Source of the DNA: Pirellulales bacterium | GTDB taxonomy: Bacteria > Planctomycetota > Planctomycetia > Pirellulales > JAICIG01 | Assembly (NCBI GenBank): GCA_025924495.1 | Contig: JAICIG010000032.1 | Location: 1-28,360 of the forward strand | DNA: 28,360 nucleotides | Direction of reading: 5' to 3' | Part shown: positions 8,455 to 16,510 of the stretch, one piece after another | Layout of the letters: the number at the start of each line of letters is the position of its first letter | How positions within the stretch are numbered: the stretch's first letter is position 1 | The notes under the pieces: generated by a model | What the model was told of the DNA's origin: nothing | What the model saw: the letters and a program-made list of their open reading frames with translations, nothing else | Database searches by the model: none | Program-made: the position numbers and the translations under genes

Positions 8455-8747
8455 GAGCGCCGGACCCTATGGCGCCATCGCGCTCAGCGCCGCCTGGGTT
8501 CCCTTTCGCCAGAGCACTCGGCTGCAGAATGTGTCAGCGATGGCTTAGTGCGCGTCGGAGGATGCGAGGAAATGCCGGCTGGTTTACCAGCAGAATTCGG
8601 CTCTATAAGGGCCGCATTCACTAGAGGGCCGCCTACCGTTGCTCGAGTTGGCCAGGCTGCAGTACGAGCTGGCAAACGACTTTTGCCGCGGCAGGAGTCG
8701 CCAAGGGAATCGTCGCAGATGGCGACAATGTCGGCCTTGTGGGGGCC

Positions 8748-9083
8748 TCAGCCGGCGACGGTTTCTTCGCCCGCGCTGATGCCGCGCAGTTGCAGGAACT
8801 GCTCGCGGTTGATGACGGTGTCCATGCCTTTGAAATCAATGGCATGGTCGGTGGCCATCGTGAACAGTTCCGCCCGGTTAGGGCTCAACCCGGTACGATG
8901 CAGGTTGCGATAGACCTGGAAAAAGGTCAGCATCAATGCGGTCTCGGCCGCTTTGGCGTCGCCATCGAGATAGCCAAGCAAGAACTTCTGCACTTCGTCG
9001 CTGTGTGCTGCGAAGCACTCTTGGAAAGCGCGGTTAGCAACTCTTCGCTTCTGGCATGCCAGTTCGTGCTCGTGGCTCTTCAT
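8748..9083 (-). CDS. short sigma-70 region 2-like protein
   Basis: A 111-residue protein. Residues about 27-85 (HSDEVQKFLLGYL, ALMLTFFQVYRNLHR, AELFTMATDHAIDF) read like region 2 of an extracytoplasmic-function sigma factor. The usual pattern there is a helix, then ETFLRAYRNL, then a WLYRIATNHAID-type segment. The protein ends about 25 residues later and no region 4 helix-turn-helix can be found downstream in any minus frame. The usual acidic D/E-rich start of region 2.2 is degraded (ETALMLTFF where DALQETF is typical). It could be a degenerate remnant, a dedicated small regulator, or a chance resemblance. ATG 9083 has only a weak purine-rich sequence upstream. The flanking stretch 9084-9313 shows no gene. 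Confidence 0.5.
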   Translation of the reverse strand: MKSHEHELACQKRRVANRAFQECFAAHSDEVQKFLLGYLDGDAKAAETALMLTFFQVYRNLHRTGLSPNRAELFTMATDHAIDFKGMDTVINREQFLQLRGISAGEETVAG

Positions 9084-9313
9084 GGCCGTCTTTCTGAAAA
9101 CTCACTTCATGCTGTTCGGCAGCGCACAGAAAGCCTAGGGCGCTTGCGCGTCGAGTCAAACGCGCGATGAGTTAAGACGCTTCACGGCATTTCCGCAATG
9201 CATTCTGGCTGTGCCAATGGCGGGCGCTTGCCGTCACATCCGTCATAACCGCGCTGATTACGAGCCGCGTCTCGCCACGGCACGCCGGCGGGTTGCCGAA
9301 CGGCAGGCTGGTT

Positions 9314-10249
9314 CTAATTGCGATATGCCGCGTGGCACTGCTTGCAGGCATTTTGCAGTTGCTGGAAACTGCGCGTCGCATGCGTTTTATCGTCTCCTCG
9401 CAGTGCCGCTTCCAAGTCGCGCGAGCCGGCTTCGGCTGCCGAAAGCCACTCCTTGAACCGCGCGTCGTGTTTACTGGAAAGCAATCGTGAGGCTTCATGG
9501 AATTGCTCGCGGACAAGCGTGGCTTGTGCGGCGGGCGCCAGGTCGGGGTGATTCGGCGGGATGCTCCAATCGGCCTGCTGCGATAGCTTCAATTCGTCGA
9601 ACGCGCGATCAATCTGGGCCATCGCTGCAGGCAGCGAATCGACCTCCGCGATTTCTTTTAAAGCAGGCGGCCGGGCGTCGCTAGGCGGAGGACAATAAGC
9701 GGCGACATCGCGCCACAGGCCAGGATACTCCTTGCCTGTGCCGGCCCGCTCCAAGATGTTTAGCGCCTCACGACCATCGGCGGCCCCAGAGGCAATGCAC
9801 GCCACGGCCGCCGCAGCCGGACCGCGATGTTGGCCATGATGGCAGTGCACATAGATCGGCGCCTTGGCCTCGCGCACGACACGCGCCAAGGCGGCGCCGG
9901 CCTCTCTGGTCACACCGTCGTATCCGATCGGAATATGGACATAACGCAACCCATGCTTGTGGGCTGTCACTACATCCGGTCGAGCGCCATCCACGCTGAC
10001 AATCGTCTTTACGCCAAGGGCGCGAAGGCTCTCGAAGGCTTCATCGTCATCCGGTTCGGCGCCCGAATAAATCTTGTCAGTCACCGTAATCAGGTTGTGT
10101 TTCGCGGGATAATCTTTTGTTGTCGGACCGTTGCGACGAGGAACGCCGCCGTCTTTCTCCTGGCCATGACTCGCAGTCGCTATGCAGAGCACGAACGAGC
10201 TGACAGCGAGCAACAGCGTTAAACGGCGGTACTGGAATTGGATAGTCAA
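9314..10249 (-). CDS. exported tyrosine/dual-specificity-type phosphatase fused to a cytochrome c'-like domain
   Basis: From TTG 10249 the protein has 311 residues. Residues about 1-30 form a signal peptide (YRRLTLLLAVSSFVLCIATASHGQ). Residues about 45-175 resemble a PTP/DSP phosphatase: IYSGAEPDDDEAF, LGVKTIVSVDG, then the P-loop HCHHGQHRG, which carries the CX5R signature at C136 and R142. After a proline-rich linker comes a helical domain of about 110 residues ending ACKQCHAAYRN, with haem-binding CXXCH at C302, C305, H306, six residues from the C-terminus. That is where cytochrome c' and c556 carry it. The TTG start is favoured because a good promoter covers the upstream ATG 10315 and GAGGG lies just before TTG. 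The fusion would work in the periplasm; substrate and redox role are unknown. Confidence 0.8.
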   Translation of the reverse strand: MTIQFQYRRLTLLLAVSSFVLCIATASHGQEKDGGVPRRNGPTTKDYPAKHNLITVTDKIYSGAEPDDDEAFESLRALGVKTIVSVDGARPDVVTAHKHGLRYVHIPIGYDGVTREAGAALARVVREAKAPIYVHCHHGQHRGPAAAAVACIASGAADGREALNILERAGTGKEYPGLWRDVAAYCPPPSDARPPALKEIAEVDSLPAAMAQIDRAFDELKLSQQADWSIPPNHPDLAPAAQATLVREQFHEASRLLSSKHDARFKEWLSAAEAGSRDLEAALRGDDKTHATRSFQQLQNACKQCHAAYRN

Positions 10250-10310
10250 GACGAGACCCTCAATGATCTCTCTGGGCGTCGCATCAGCCGCCCCAGTTAG
10301 TTTGTCATTA

Positions 10311-10339
10311 ATCATAATTCTACTGCGGCGCGCTCTCAA
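10311..10339 (-). promoter_or_regulatory. sigma-70-type promoter for the phosphatase-cytochrome gene
   Basis: On the minus strand TTGAGA (complement of 10334-10339) is separated by exactly 17 bases from TATGAT (complement of 10311-10316). Each hexamer has one mismatch to consensus. Transcription would begin near 10304, giving a leader of about 55 bases before TTG 10249 and leaving ATG 10315 outside the transcript. Confidence 0.6.
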
Positions 10340-10439
10340 AGCGCTGGTGGCAGTCGTTCTGCCAAACTTCGGCGCACGAGCAGCGACGAACGGTCAATTT
10401 GCTTGCTAGACGCCTTGAGCGCCTTTAGACTTCGCTGCT

Positions 10440-11780
10440 GTGAGCAACCCCTACGAGTCACCCGTCGAATCGGCCGTTGCGACGCCTGCGCCGGTAGAGC
10501 TAAGCAGATACGGAGTTCTCGCCTTCCTCTGCAGCCTGGCGTTCATTCTTTATCTGGATCGCGTCTGTATTGGCAAAGCCGTCAAGCCGATTTGCGATGA
10601 CTTGGGGCTCAGCCTCAGCCAAATGGGAGACGTCCTCGGGGCGTTCGTCGTGGCCTACGGGTTGTTCGAAGTGCCCACCGGACACTGGGGCGATCGTTAC
10701 GGCTCGCGCGGCGTGCTGACGCGAATTGTAATCTGGTGGTCGGCCTTCACCATCTTGACCGGCGCGGCGACAGGATACTGGGTGTTGATCGGCACTCGCT
10801 TCCTATTTGGCGCTGGGGAAGCGGGCGCCTATCCGAACGTCGCGCGCGTGCTGGCTCGCTGGTTTCCGGCGGAGCAAAGAGCTTCGGCACAGGGACTCGT
10901 GATCACTTCGGCGCAATTCGGCGGGGCGGTATCGCCGGCCTTGGCCGCCTATCTGATCGAGTACGCAGGTTGGCGTTCGGCATTCGCCATTTTCGGCTCA
11001 CTCGGCATTATTTGGGCCGCAGCCTTTTACTACTGGTTCCGCGACGATCCGCCGCGGCTTGCGGCGACAGACGACGCTGCGTCCAGCTTGGCACACGACG
11101 ATCGAACGGAATTCTCCGAGCCGAAGTCACATCCTCCCATCCCGTGGTCGCTGGTGCTGACCAGTGCAAATATATGGCTGCTCGGTTTAATCAATACCTG
11201 CGCGTCGTTCGTGTCGTACATGTTCATGCAGTGGTATCCGACCTATTTGGAAAAGGCCCGCGGCGCCGGAGCCATCGAGGCCGGTTGGTACGCTTCGCTC
11301 GTGTTGGGCGGCGGAGCGGTGGGGGCCTTGTGCGGCGGATTCATCGTCGATTGGCTGGTGCGCAACAGTCCGGATCGGCGTTGGGCTTATTCGGGGTACG
11401 GAGCGGCCGCACTCGGCTTGGCGGCAGCGGCCATGCTTGCCAGCGTGCTGTGCGATTCGCTCCCTGTCAGCAGCCTGCTGGCGACTCTGGCCTGCATGTC
11501 GGCTCTTTCGCACCAAGCCAGTTGGTGGAGCGTTACGACAGAGATCAGCGGCAAGCACTTAGGCGCTTTGTTCGGCTTGATGAACTCGCTGGGCGTGCCG
11601 GGCGCCTTGATTTCAACCACCTTTCTCGGCCGCTTCGTCGACTGGATGGGCAAACGCGGCTTCACGGCGCGCGCCCAATGGGATCCGGCCTTTTACATTT
11701 ATGCGGGCGTTTTGCTATTAGGCGCCGGCTGTTACATGCTGGTCAACTGCCGGCGATCGGCAGTGGAACAAGCATCGTAG
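10440..11780 (+). CDS. MFS transporter, anion:cation symporter (sugar acid) type
   Basis: A 446-residue inner-membrane transporter with about 12 hydrophobic helices. It resembles the ACS family (ExuT/GudP-like) that imports hexuronates, glucarate and related acids with protons. LYLDRVCIGKAVKPICDDLGLS in helix 1 and the following loop, the FEVPTGHWGDRYGSRGVL signature in the helix 2-3 loop, and FGAGEAGAYPNVARVLARWFP are all characteristic. The N-terminus SNPYESP is a motif often seen at the start of planctomycete membrane proteins. The start is GTG 10440, without an obvious Shine-Dalgarno sequence. It is convergent with a DapA/KDGDH-family enzyme gene 42 bases away, suggesting shared sugar-acid metabolism, but the substrate cannot be read from the sequence. 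Confidence 0.85.
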   Translation: MSNPYESPVESAVATPAPVELSRYGVLAFLCSLAFILYLDRVCIGKAVKPICDDLGLSLSQMGDVLGAFVVAYGLFEVPTGHWGDRYGSRGVLTRIVIWWSAFTILTGAATGYWVLIGTRFLFGAGEAGAYPNVARVLARWFPAEQRASAQGLVITSAQFGGAVSPALAAYLIEYAGWRSAFAIFGSLGIIWAAAFYYWFRDDPPRLAATDDAASSLAHDDRTEFSEPKSHPPIPWSLVLTSANIWLLGLINTCASFVSYMFMQWYPTYLEKARGAGAIEAGWYASLVLGGGAVGALCGGFIVDWLVRNSPDRRWAYSGYGAAALGLAAAAMLASVLCDSLPVSSLLATLACMSALSHQASWWSVTTEISGKHLGALFGLMNSLGVPGALISTTFLGRFVDWMGKRGFTARAQWDPAFYIYAGVLLLGAGCYMLVNCRRSAVEQAS

Positions 11781-11822
11781 CGCCAAGATTCACTCCGCGG
11801 AGCGTTGTTACGATTCTCTGGG

Positions 11823-12740
11823 TTAGCGCTGAGCGGCCAATTCCGCTTCCGCCGCTAGAATCGGCTCGAGCATGCGGCGCGCTTCGTCCTGCTCGGCCGT
11901 GGTCAGCCGGCGATTGGGCGGCCGTGGCGGCCCGACGTCGTGCCCTTTGAGCGTCAGGCAGTATTTCAACAGGCTGATGTTGTAAGAGTCGCCGTCGCGA
12001 GCGCGAAAATCTTCGATCGGACGAATCAGTTTCAACAGACGCATCGCCTCGGCGTAATTGCTGCTCGATAAGGCGCGAAACATCGCCAGCGTCAGCCGCG
12101 GACACAAATTGCCAGCGCCCGTGGTGTAGCCAGTCGCTCCTGCGAGCATAAAAAATGGCGCATAGCGCTCGGCGGTGCCGCAGTACAATCCCAGCCGTCC
12201 CGACTTGCCGCCGGCGAACTGCGCGAAGGCATTAAGATCGTTGACGGCATACTTGATGCCGACCAGTTGGCCCGCCGCGCCGCTCTCCGCCAGCAGTTTA
12301 TCGCTCGGGATGGGCCCTTTCTTGTAGGCCAACAGCGGCAACGACAATTCTCCGGCCAGCACCCGCAAATAATCGGCGAAACCGGCATCGGAAAGGTAGG
12401 GATGCACGGGCGGCATGACCAGCAAGCAATCGGCCCCTGCCTCGGCAGCCCCGCGGCCAATCGTCAAAGCGTGCTCCAAGCTCAAGCCGATTGGCGTCAT
12501 GACCACCGCCTCGCTCCCCAGCGCCTGCCGCACGACACGGCTGCATTCGACAATTTCCGCCGCAGTCAAAGAGTGAAATTCCCCCGTGCCTGCGGCCGGG
12601 ATAAACACGCGGATGCCTGCGGCGAAGAGTTCCTTCGCCAAATTCATCAAAGCTTCGCCGTTCAGTCGTTTGCCATCAGCCGAGAAGGGAGTGAGCGGGA
12701 TTAATTGCACCGTGTCGAGGCGTTTAAGATCGAGTGGCAT
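11823..12740 (-). CDS. DapA-superfamily lyase, KDG dehydratase-like
   Basis: A 305-residue class I aldolase-type (beta/alpha)8 barrel. The Schiff-base lysine is K163 in GIKYAVND and the partner tyrosine is Y139 in LLAYKKGPIP, at the spacing seen in DapA. The substrate-carboxylate loop reads AAGTGEFHSLTAAE rather than the GTTGE of true dihydrodipicolinate synthase. That form is typical of 5-dehydro-4-deoxyglucarate dehydratase and related sugar-acid enzymes, so a catabolic role is more likely than lysine synthesis. It is convergent with a sugar-acid-type transporter. ATG 12740 has no Shine-Dalgarno sequence; the coding strand just upstream is pyrimidine-rich. Assignment to the superfamily is firm, the exact reaction is not. 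Confidence 0.85.
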   Translation of the reverse strand: MPLDLKRLDTVQLIPLTPFSADGKRLNGEALMNLAKELFAAGIRVFIPAAGTGEFHSLTAAEIVECSRVVRQALGSEAVVMTPIGLSLEHALTIGRGAAEAGADCLLVMPPVHPYLSDAGFADYLRVLAGELSLPLLAYKKGPIPSDKLLAESGAAGQLVGIKYAVNDLNAFAQFAGGKSGRLGLYCGTAERYAPFFMLAGATGYTTGAGNLCPRLTLAMFRALSSSNYAEAMRLLKLIRPIEDFRARDGDSYNISLLKYCLTLKGHDVGPPRPPNRRLTTAEQDEARRMLEPILAAEAELAAQR

Positions 12741-12860
12741 GGCGGGATGAGGAGTGAAGGAGTAGGAAGGAGGAGATTGGCGGCTGGAATCATCTTACCG
12801 CACGGCGCGGGCAAATTCACGCGGTCGATCGAAGCCTTCTTGCCGGTCGAGCGGCTTGAT

Positions 12861-14711
12861 TCAGTGCGGTGTGACGCGCAGCGCCGAGAGGGCGCGCCGA
12901 ACCTCTTGCATGGCAGGAGACTTGGGAATCTCCGCGCCGCGCCGCAATTCGCCGAGCAGCCCTCCTAAGAGTTCGCGTTCCAGCCATTCCGCCAACCATG
13001 CGGCGCGCAGTTCGGCGTAGCGATCTTGCAGACGACGGAAGAGTCGCGCGGCAGCCTGGCTGACTCCTTCTCCCGTCACGGTCACGACGGCTTCGCCGCC
13101 GCCGGCGATCCCGCCGGCAATCGCCGCCTCGGCGGCCAGGTTGGTTGCGGTGTGGCTGACGGCCTGAGCGGCCGCGTGGCCGACGACGTCGCCGGCCACA
13201 ATCCAACCGCTAACGGCGAGCGACACGGTGATCGCAGGGCGCGCTATCGCCATGACGTGATCGAACGATCGGAGCCAACTGATGGCCCGCGGATTTTCCT
13301 TGCTCCAGCGATTCAGTTCGCCGCGCAGGAATTCTCGATAATCGTCGCTCAGCGCCGGCAACTGCTCGTGCGCCATGATGACGCGCTGGAGCAACTGCTG
13401 CCGCGAGGCGCCGCCGAGCAGCTTTTCCAATCGCGGCCGTAGCGTGTCATTGCCAATTTGCGAGAGCCGATCGAGTTCGTCGAGCAGCTTTTGCACGGCC
13501 TCTAAAATCGCCTGGCGTTCGAGCGTACGGAAACTCTGCAGAGGCTCGCGATCGTTGCCGTGAAATGATTGCCAGGCGGCGCGGATCGGCCACATCACGC
13601 CCTGACCGACGGCGCGGTAAAAGCCATGAACCTGTCGCGACCAGCCGCTGCGGTTGAAATCCCACCAAGCCCGGATTTCGTCTACCAGCAACCCGGAAGG
13701 GACGACGGGCCAACTGACGCGGGCCATGTCTGCCGTGGAAAGCGTGGCCGCCGCCGAAGCGAATTCGCCGCTGGCCGTCTGCAAGCGCGTCAGATAAGCC
13801 GGCGCGCCATGGTCGGCGTCGAGCACGCGCTGGATGGCCCCGCGGAACGTGCGAATCTTGATGGCGTCGAAATGCAGGCGGGCCAGCTCTTCGCGCAAAG
13901 ACGACGCTTCGCCCGGCGTCTCGCGACCGGCGGCGCCGACCGGATAAAATGGCAGCCGGAGCTGCGCAGCGGCAAATCGATCGTAAGGGAGGACGTAGAC
14001 CAACTCGGGCTGAATGCCCGTTTCGCTCGTGAACGTATCGAGCCACTGCGGCCAATACTCTCGGTCCTCTTCCAGATCGCACTGATTGAAGACGACGACT
14101 GCCGGCTTATCCGCCTCGGCGGCTTTGCGAAAGAACTGTTTGACGGCGGCGTCGTTATATTTTTGCTGCGTCAGCACGGCCACCAGCACGTCGGCAGCCT
14201 GTCGGATCTGATCGGCGCGCTGCCAATTGACGGGCGCGTCGGAATCGATGTCGGGCGTGTCGAGCAATAGCAATCGCGACGGCACATTGGCGCCGACGCG
14301 CCAGAACAGGAAGTGCTCGTCGGCTTCGAGCAGGGCATCGGCTGCCGCATGCCAAGGGCGCACGGAAAAGCCGTCAAACAGCTTCTCCAGCGTTGCCTGT
14401 TCCGCAAAGCCAGGCGGCGCCAGACAGACTGGGTGCTTGGTCCCAGCCGCGAGCGGACTTACGGCGCTAGCGGTTTCGCCCGCCAGATGATTGAACACCA
14501 CCGATTTGCCGATGTTCGTGCCGCCTACCACGGCCACGACCAGAAATGGCTCGGCATCGAGCTGAGCCATCAGCTTGTGCTCGAGCAGAGCGTACCATTC
14601 CTCGCCCGCCGGCGGCGCGACGCCGACCGCAGCCGCCGCATTTTCCAACGCGACGAGCGCCTGATATAGCCTTTTGACTTGTTCGGCCCAAGCGAGATAG
14701 TCGATGCTCAT
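12861..14711 (-). CDS. large dynamin-like GTPase domain protein
   Basis: A 616-residue protein starting MSIDYLAWAE. The GTPase motifs are clear: P-loop GGTNIGKS (K69, S70), G3 DTPDID (D151) and G4 NQCD (209-212). The segment between G1 and G3 is long and the C-terminal half is helical. A stretch near residues 505-560 is rich in Ala, Gly and Val (SLAVSGWIVAGDVVGHAAA onward) and could insert into or lie on a membrane. This arrangement resembles bacterial dynamin-like or YeeP/Era-related GTPases acting at membranes, but no specific name is justified. ATG 14711 is chosen because an extended -10 box lies just upstream; the open frame runs to 14918, but the extra residues are low-complexity. It is divergent from the Tat-exported protein. 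Confidence 0.8.
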   Translation of the reverse strand: MSIDYLAWAEQVKRLYQALVALENAAAAVGVAPPAGEEWYALLEHKLMAQLDAEPFLVVAVVGGTNIGKSVVFNHLAGETASAVSPLAAGTKHPVCLAPPGFAEQATLEKLFDGFSVRPWHAAADALLEADEHFLFWRVGANVPSRLLLLDTPDIDSDAPVNWQRADQIRQAADVLVAVLTQQKYNDAAVKQFFRKAAEADKPAVVVFNQCDLEEDREYWPQWLDTFTSETGIQPELVYVLPYDRFAAAQLRLPFYPVGAAGRETPGEASSLREELARLHFDAIKIRTFRGAIQRVLDADHGAPAYLTRLQTASGEFASAAATLSTADMARVSWPVVPSGLLVDEIRAWWDFNRSGWSRQVHGFYRAVGQGVMWPIRAAWQSFHGNDREPLQSFRTLERQAILEAVQKLLDELDRLSQIGNDTLRPRLEKLLGGASRQQLLQRVIMAHEQLPALSDDYREFLRGELNRWSKENPRAISWLRSFDHVMAIARPAITVSLAVSGWIVAGDVVGHAAAQAVSHTATNLAAEAAIAGGIAGGGEAVVTVTGEGVSQAAARLFRRLQDRYAELRAAWLAEWLERELLGGLLGELRRGAEIPKSPAMQEVRRALSALRVTPH

Positions 14712-14720
14712 GAGCCCCAA

Positions 14721-14729
14721 AGTATAGCA
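14721..14729 (-). promoter_or_regulatory. extended -10 promoter of the GTPase gene
   Basis: The complement reads TGCTATACT, that is TGN followed by TATACT (five of six matches), ending nine bases before ATG 14711. No good -35 hexamer is present, as is usual for extended -10 promoters. The transcript would be nearly leaderless. Confidence 0.4.
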
Positions 14730-14882
14730 CGGGCAGCTTGCGCAGGCGGGGGAGCCAGCGGCGAGCCGACGTTCTCCGCGGCGCCCCTTTGCCGACCCCC
14801 GACCGTTCCGAACCGCGGTCTGGCGAACGTAGCGGGGAAGGGGAAAAAGAACTGAGTGAGCGACGCACCGCTGCCGGCGCTC

Positions 14883-14912
14883 TATAATGCGAGACGCATG
14901 GCGCCCGGGCGC
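14883..14912 (+). promoter_or_regulatory. candidate -10 box and adjacent palindrome before the Tat-exported protein
   Basis: A perfect TATAAT lies at 14883-14888, with no convincing -35 hexamer at 16-18 bases. Just downstream is the 12-base palindrome GCGCCCGGGCGC (14901-14912). AATGCG (14886-14891) is also mirrored by CGCATT (14910-14915), so symmetric sequence surrounds the predicted transcription start. This fits a regulated promoter with a leader of about 85 bases, but is not proof. Confidence 0.45.
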
Positions 14913-14980
14913 ATTCACCCGTCATTAGTTCTTCTGCAAGTTTTTGCTTTCACAAGCTTCCTGCTCCAAGGAGAGTTCTC

Positions 14981-16510
14981 ATGTTCAAGCCCTCGACGCG
15001 GAGACATTTCTTACAGGCAGCGGCTGCCAGCGGCGCGTTTGCCGGCTGGGGAGATCTCGGCTTTCTCGGTCGCCTGCCGGCGGTGACGGCGGCCGAAGCC
15101 AAACTCAAGACGCAGATGGTTCAATTCCGGCCCGAAATCGAACCATTGGTCCGCTTGCTCGAAGACACCCCGCGCGAGAAGCTACTGGAAGAAGTGGCCG
15201 CCAAGATCCACGGCGGGACAAGCTACCCGGAAGTGCTCGCCGCGCTACTGCTCGCCGGAATTCGCAACGTGCAGCCCCGGCCGTCCGTCGGCTTTAAGTT
15301 TCACGCCGTGCTGGTCGTCAATTCGGCGCATCTCGCTAGCCTGGCTTCGCCTGATGAGCACCGCTGGCTGCCCATCTTTTGGGCGATCGACTATTTCAAA
15401 GATGCGCAGGCCCAAGACGTTCGCGAAGGGGATTGGACCATGGCCGCCGTCAACGAGTCGGCGCTGCCGTCTGCTGACAAGGCGCGCGAAGCGTTCGTGG
15501 AAGCCATGGACCAGTGGGACGAAGGCAAAGCCGACGTTGCGGCGGCGGCGCTCGCACGAACGGCCGATCGCCACGAACTCTTTAACCTGTTCAGCCGCTT
15601 TGGCTCCCGCGATTTCCGCGCCATCGGCCACAAAATCATCTATGTCTCCAATGCCTGGCGGACGCTCGAGGCGATCGGCTGGCAACATTCCGAACCTGTC
15701 TTGCGCTCGCTGGCCTATGCCATGTTGCAGCATGAGTCGGGCAATCCGGCGATGCAAGATCTGCCGGCCGACCGGCCGGGGCGAGAGAACTTGGAGCGGA
15801 TTAAGAAATTCCCCGACGATTGGCAGCGCGGCGAAATTGACGAACGGGCGACTACCGATTTCCTTTCAACTTTGTACTCCGGATCGCCTGAAGATTGCTG
15901 CGGCCAGGTCGTGGAACTTCTGAATCATAAAGTCTCGCCGCAGTCAATCTGGGATGCACTATTCGTCGGGGCGGGCGAATTGCTCATGCGTCAGCCGGGC
16001 ATTGTCGGCCTGCACGCCGTCACTTCGACAAACGCGCTGCACTTTGCCTATCAGGCTTCCACGGACGAGCCGAATCGGCGGTTGTTACTGTTGCAGAACG
16101 CCGCCTTCCTGCCGATGTTCCGAGGCGCTATGGAAGGGCGCGGCAAAGTGGCCGACATCAAACTGGCCGAGCTCAAGCCGGCCGACTTGACGGCGGGCGG
16201 TGCGATGGCGGTCGACCAGATTCTATCCGACGTCAGCAAAGATCCGATGGTCGCCGCCCGCGAAACGTTGACTTATCTGCGCCGGCAGTCCGACCCATCG
16301 CCGCTCGTAGATGCGGCGCGGCTGCTGGTGTTCCTGAAAGGCAACGATGCGCACGACTATAAATTCAGCTCGGCCGTGCTGGAAGATTATCAGCACTTGT
16401 CGCCGAACTGGCGAGATCGATATCTCGCCTCCAGCATGTTTCATTTGAACGGCGCCGGAGAACCCGATAATCGACTGGTGCAAAGAACTCGCGCCGCTCT
16501 GGCCGGTTAA
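14981..16510 (+). CDS. Tat-exported protein of unknown function
   Basis: A 509-residue protein. The N-terminus carries a twin-arginine signal (RRHFLQAAAASGAFAG, residues 7-22) with likely cleavage after about residue 37. The Tat route implies that it folds, perhaps around a cofactor, before export. The mature part is predicted largely helical, with histidines at 108, 117, 127, 198, 217, 236 and 251 in well-formed motifs (FKFHAVLVVNSAHL, DEHRWLPIFWAIDYF, IGHKIIYVSNAWRTLE). This could point to a metal or haem site, but no named family is recognised. The start is secure: AAGGAG at 14968-14973, seven bases before ATG. Its stop overlaps, end to end, the stop of the convergent stress-type gene. Confidence 0.85.
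   Translation: MFKPSTRRHFLQAAAASGAFAGWGDLGFLGRLPAVTAAEAKLKTQMVQFRPEIEPLVRLLEDTPREKLLEEVAAKIHGGTSYPEVLAALLLAGIRNVQPRPSVGFKFHAVLVVNSAHLASLASPDEHRWLPIFWAIDYFKDAQAQDVREGDWTMAAVNESALPSADKAREAFVEAMDQWDEGKADVAAAALARTADRHELFNLFSRFGSRDFRAIGHKIIYVSNAWRTLEAIGWQHSEPVLRSLAYAMLQHESGNPAMQDLPADRPGRENLERIKKFPDDWQRGEIDERATTDFLSTLYSGSPEDCCGQVVELLNHKVSPQSIWDALFVGAGELLMRQPGIVGLHAVTSTNALHFAYQASTDEPNRRLLLLQNAAFLPMFRGAMEGRGKVADIKLAELKPADLTAGGAMAVDQILSDVSKDPMVAARETLTYLRRQSDPSPLVDAARLLVFLKGNDAHDYKFSSAVLEDYQHLSPNWRDRYLASSMFHLNGAGEPDNRLVQRTRAALAG

Noticed and set aside
8416..8913. 165-codon plus-strand frame across the sigma-like gene
   Set aside because: Low-complexity Arg/Ala/Ser-rich content typical of antisense GC-rich frames; the sigma region 2 pattern on the minus strand is a better explanation.
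9172..9516. 114-codon minus-strand frame overlapping the end of the phosphatase-cytochrome gene
   Set aside because: Most of it is a shifted reading of the cytochrome domain; the part below 9314 has no support.
11781..11822. CTCCGCGGAG palindrome as a terminator between the transporter and the DapA-like gene
   Set aside because: It has no loop, would fold to only three pairs, and no U tract follows.
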